Assembly: GCA_964427485.1 (NCBI GenBank)
Contig: CAYRUP010000037.1
Location: 1 to 15,189, forward strand
Direction of reading: 5' to 3'
DNA length: 15,189 nucleotides
Source of the DNA: CAYRUP01 sp964427485
GTDB taxonomy: Bacteria > Pseudomonadota > Gammaproteobacteria > DSM-16500
Shown here: in pieces, positions 13,197 to 15,189 of the stretch
Layout: each line of letters opens with the position of its first letter
Position numbering within the stretch: position 1 is the stretch's first letter
Made by a program: the position numbers and the translations under genes
Notes under the pieces: model-generated
The model's input: the letters and a program-made list of their open reading frames with translations, nothing else
The model's database searches: none
What the model was told of the DNA's origin: nothing

Positions 13197-15104
13197 TTAG
13201 TACCGTTCCATAAAAAAATCCCGCACTTTTTCTAACTCGCGCGTGCGAGTCATGTCGGGCAAACTCTGTAAAAAAGCTTCTCCATATCGCGAACCGACTA
13301 AGCGCGGATCGCAAATCATGAGTATGCCGCGATCTTCAGTATCACGAATTAACCGTCCTGCGCCTTGTTTTAGAATTAAAACAGCATTGGGAAGTTGATA
13401 AGATTGAAATGGATCGATGCCTTGTTTGCGTAACATTTGAATGCGTGCTTTTAAAATAGGATCTTCGGGTGCTGCAAAAGGTAATTTATCAATGATAACA
13501 CAAGAAAGTGCATCACCACGCACATCGACTCCATACCAAAAACTGCTGGTACCCAACAGAACAGCATTGCCAAAATTTTTAAATTGTTCGATTAATTCTT
13601 TTTTAGGCATCGTGCCTTGCAATAATAAAGGGAATGCAATTCGGTCTTTCAGTAATTCTGCTGCATATTCCATGGCTTTATAGCTTGTGAATAGCAAAAA
13701 AGCTTTTCCCTGCGTAATTTCCAGTACAGGAATAACGGCATCAACCAATGCATCGATATAATGAGGCGCATGAGGATCCGGTAAACCGCGTGGCGCGTAC
13801 AACAAAGATTGTTTTTGATAATCAAAAGGACTTTTTAATTGTAATTGCAAGCCTTTTTGCAATCCCAAGGTATCGACAAATAATTGAAAATTATTTTTGA
13901 CAGAGAGTGTTGCGGACGTAAAAATCCAAGTACGTTTTCGTTCTTCTATATATTGTTTAAAATTTTCTGCAACAACCATCGGTGTCAATTGCAGTGTAAA
14001 ACTGGTGGTATGCGTTTCAAACCAGTGTACGTTATCGTCTGGTGTTGCTCCCGTCAGTAAATTAAATCGCTCTATTAATTGTGTGGCGCGTCGCCAGCAG
14101 CTTTCTAAACCTTTACTACGCACTGCAGCGGTTTTTAATATTTCTTCCAAGGATTGCAATGCTTTTTTGACGTATTGGATATTCATTTCAAGCAATGACG
14201 CTACTTCATCAGACCACGGTGCGCGGCGCAATTCAGTTCCCAATGCAGTACGCATTTCATGCGTGGCAGTTTGCACTTTATCGGATTCTTCAATAATGTC
14301 CCGCATATCATTCGCCGATTGCAATACTTCAGCTTCCGTATCTCGGGCAAGTTCAAGCAGTTGCCGGCTTGTTAATGTGGTACTAAAAAATTGTGAGGCA
14401 ATGTCAGGTAGATGATGTGCTTCATCAAAAACAATCACATCCGCACCCGGTAATAACTCACCAAATCCATCTTCTTGCAGCGCCATATCCGCAAAAAATA
14501 AGTGATGATTCACGATAACAATTTCGGCTGTTAATGCTTTTTGGCGAGCTTTGACGACAAAACATTCTTTATAAAAGGGGCAATCTTGACTAATACAATT
14601 ATCGGCTGTGCTTGTCACGTGCGGCCAAATCGCAGAATATTCTGGAACGGAATGACATTCTGAAATATCGCCGGTCTGTGTGACACCAGCCCATTCATTA
14701 ATGGTGTGTAATTCATTCACTAACTGACGTGATATGAAACGGCCATCTTCGATGTTGCGTGCTAATCGGTGTTTACAAACATAATTTGCACGGCCTTTTA
14801 ATAACACGACATGAATGGGAAAAGAAAAAATTTTTTTTATGACGGGAATATCTTTAAAAAATAATTGATCTTGTAAATTTTTGGTGCCGGTTGAAACAAT
14901 CGTTTTCTTTTGTGCGAGAAAAATAGGAACTAAATAACCGAAGGTTTTTCCTGTTCCTGTCCCTGCTTCTACGATCAATTGTGAATTCAGCGCGAGGGTT
15001 TTTTCAATGGCTTCTGCCATGACGAGTTGAGACGCACGGTGCGTGAAACCGCTGATGGCTTGGCTTAATAGGCCGTTTTCTCCGAGTATTTGGTTTAAGT
15101 CCAT
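13197..15104 (-). CDS. yoaA: YoaA/DinG-family iron-sulfur ATP-dependent DNA helicase
   Basis: This is a superfamily 2 XPD-like 5'-3' helicase, 635 residues from the ATG at 15104. Motif I is EAGTGTGKT (46-54). The four cysteines expected for the 4Fe-4S cluster are present at about C110, C170, C175 and C181 (YVCKHRLAR ... CISQDCPFYKEC). The Walker B box is DEAH (227-230), followed by HLPDIA; FTSATL, GTSSFWYGVDV and the arginine-finger motif QGAGRLIRDTEDRG complete the set. No N-terminal exonuclease domain is present, which separates it from Gram-positive DinG. A GTG start at 15131 would add nine residues, but neither site has a strong ribosome site and MDLNQILGENGLLSQAI fits the family start. 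The tight link to tsaB favours the YoaA branch, which in E. coli works with HolC in repair of stalled replication forks. Confidence 0.92.
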   Translation of the reverse strand: MDLNQILGENGLLSQAISGFTHRASQLVMAEAIEKTLALNSQLIVEAGTGTGKTFGYLVPIFLAQKKTIVSTGTKNLQDQLFFKDIPVIKKIFSFPIHVVLLKGRANYVCKHRLARNIEDGRFISRQLVNELHTINEWAGVTQTGDISECHSVPEYSAIWPHVTSTADNCISQDCPFYKECFVVKARQKALTAEIVIVNHHLFFADMALQEDGFGELLPGADVIVFDEAHHLPDIASQFFSTTLTSRQLLELARDTEAEVLQSANDMRDIIEESDKVQTATHEMRTALGTELRRAPWSDEVASLLEMNIQYVKKALQSLEEILKTAAVRSKGLESCWRRATQLIERFNLLTGATPDDNVHWFETHTTSFTLQLTPMVVAENFKQYIEERKRTWIFTSATLSVKNNFQLFVDTLGLQKGLQLQLKSPFDYQKQSLLYAPRGLPDPHAPHYIDALVDAVIPVLEITQGKAFLLFTSYKAMEYAAELLKDRIAFPLLLQGTMPKKELIEQFKNFGNAVLLGTSSFWYGVDVRGDALSCVIIDKLPFAAPEDPILKARIQMLRKQGIDPFQSYQLPNAVLILKQGAGRLIRDTEDRGILMICDPRLVGSRYGEAFLQSLPDMTRTRELEKVRDFFMERY

Positions 15105-15153
15105 GGAATAGTCTCTAGGTGGCAGGCACACAAATCGAAGTGTCAGTTTTTCG

Positions 15154-15189
15154 TAGGGTGGATTAGGCGTTTTTTGCCGTAATCCACCG
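15154..15189. repeat. Dispersed-type inverted repeat upstream of the helicase gene (cut by the window end)
   Basis: GGTGGATTA (15157-15165) pairs exactly with TAATCCACC (15180-15188). An inner GGC/GCC pairing encloses a T-rich loop, with one bulged base. The flank GTAGGGTGG...CCACC has the look of widespread intergenic REP-like sequences in proteobacteria. It lies 50 bases upstream of the helicase start and may extend past the window. No clear promoter is visible between it and the gene. Confidence 0.6.

Noticed and set aside
13897..14415. 172-codon plus-strand ORF opposite the helicase gene
   Set aside because: The helicase frame is complete with all motifs; the antisense product is Ser/Val/Cys-rich with no known domain.

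Overview
The window carries eleven protein-coding genes, all on the minus strand, so it reads from right to left in transcription order. The moderately AT-rich sequence (about 40% GC by eye) and the gene content suggest a gammaproteobacterium. Four points favour the order Legionellales (Coxiella/Legionella/Aquicella-like, often host-associated): the asd-fimV-truA-accD-dedD backbone, a helicase-tsaB pair, a 1.6-kilo-residue NAD-glutamate dehydrogenase, and reduced forms of normally larger gene clusters. That placement is an inference from gene order and protein character, not from a database match.

Layout in transcription order. At 15104-12515 a YoaA/DinG-type iron-sulfur helicase is followed one base later by tsaB (tRNA t6A synthesis). 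At 12429-7594 lies the large NAD-specific glutamate dehydrogenase, with its own TATAAT-bearing promoter. It is followed 27 bases later by an alpha/beta hydrolase of haloalkane-dehalogenase shape (7566-6673) that has lost the catalytic nucleophile. A hairpin repeat then separates it from asd (6589-5570), a miniature FimV-like protein (5551-5183) and truA (5183-4404), the last two overlapping by one base. A solitary AAA_14/DUF4143 ATPase (4303-3182) sits behind nested inverted repeats. A 438-base gap with palindromes follows, then accD (2743-1865), a DedD-type SPOR protein (1856-843) and a cyclase-family metal hydrolase (769-71).

The genes are mostly housekeeping: lysine/threonine/methionine and cell-wall precursor supply (asd), tRNA modification (truA, tsaB), fatty-acid initiation (accD), septal peptidoglycan work (dedD), glutamate catabolism (gdhB) and DNA repair (yoaA). 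The interest lies in what has changed. The usual trpF-trpB-trpA block between truA and accD is missing and an ATPase gene stands there. folC is missing between accD and dedD. FimV is cut to a membrane anchor plus its C-terminal motif. A family of hairpin repeats sits just after the 3' ends of three genes. I see no CRISPR array, rRNA, tRNA, transposase or phage gene, and no convincing new multi-gene defence or secretion system. The best leads are the mini-FimV, the nucleophile-less dehalogenase homologue, and the palindrome-covered, possibly leaderless promoter of the DUF4143 ATPase.
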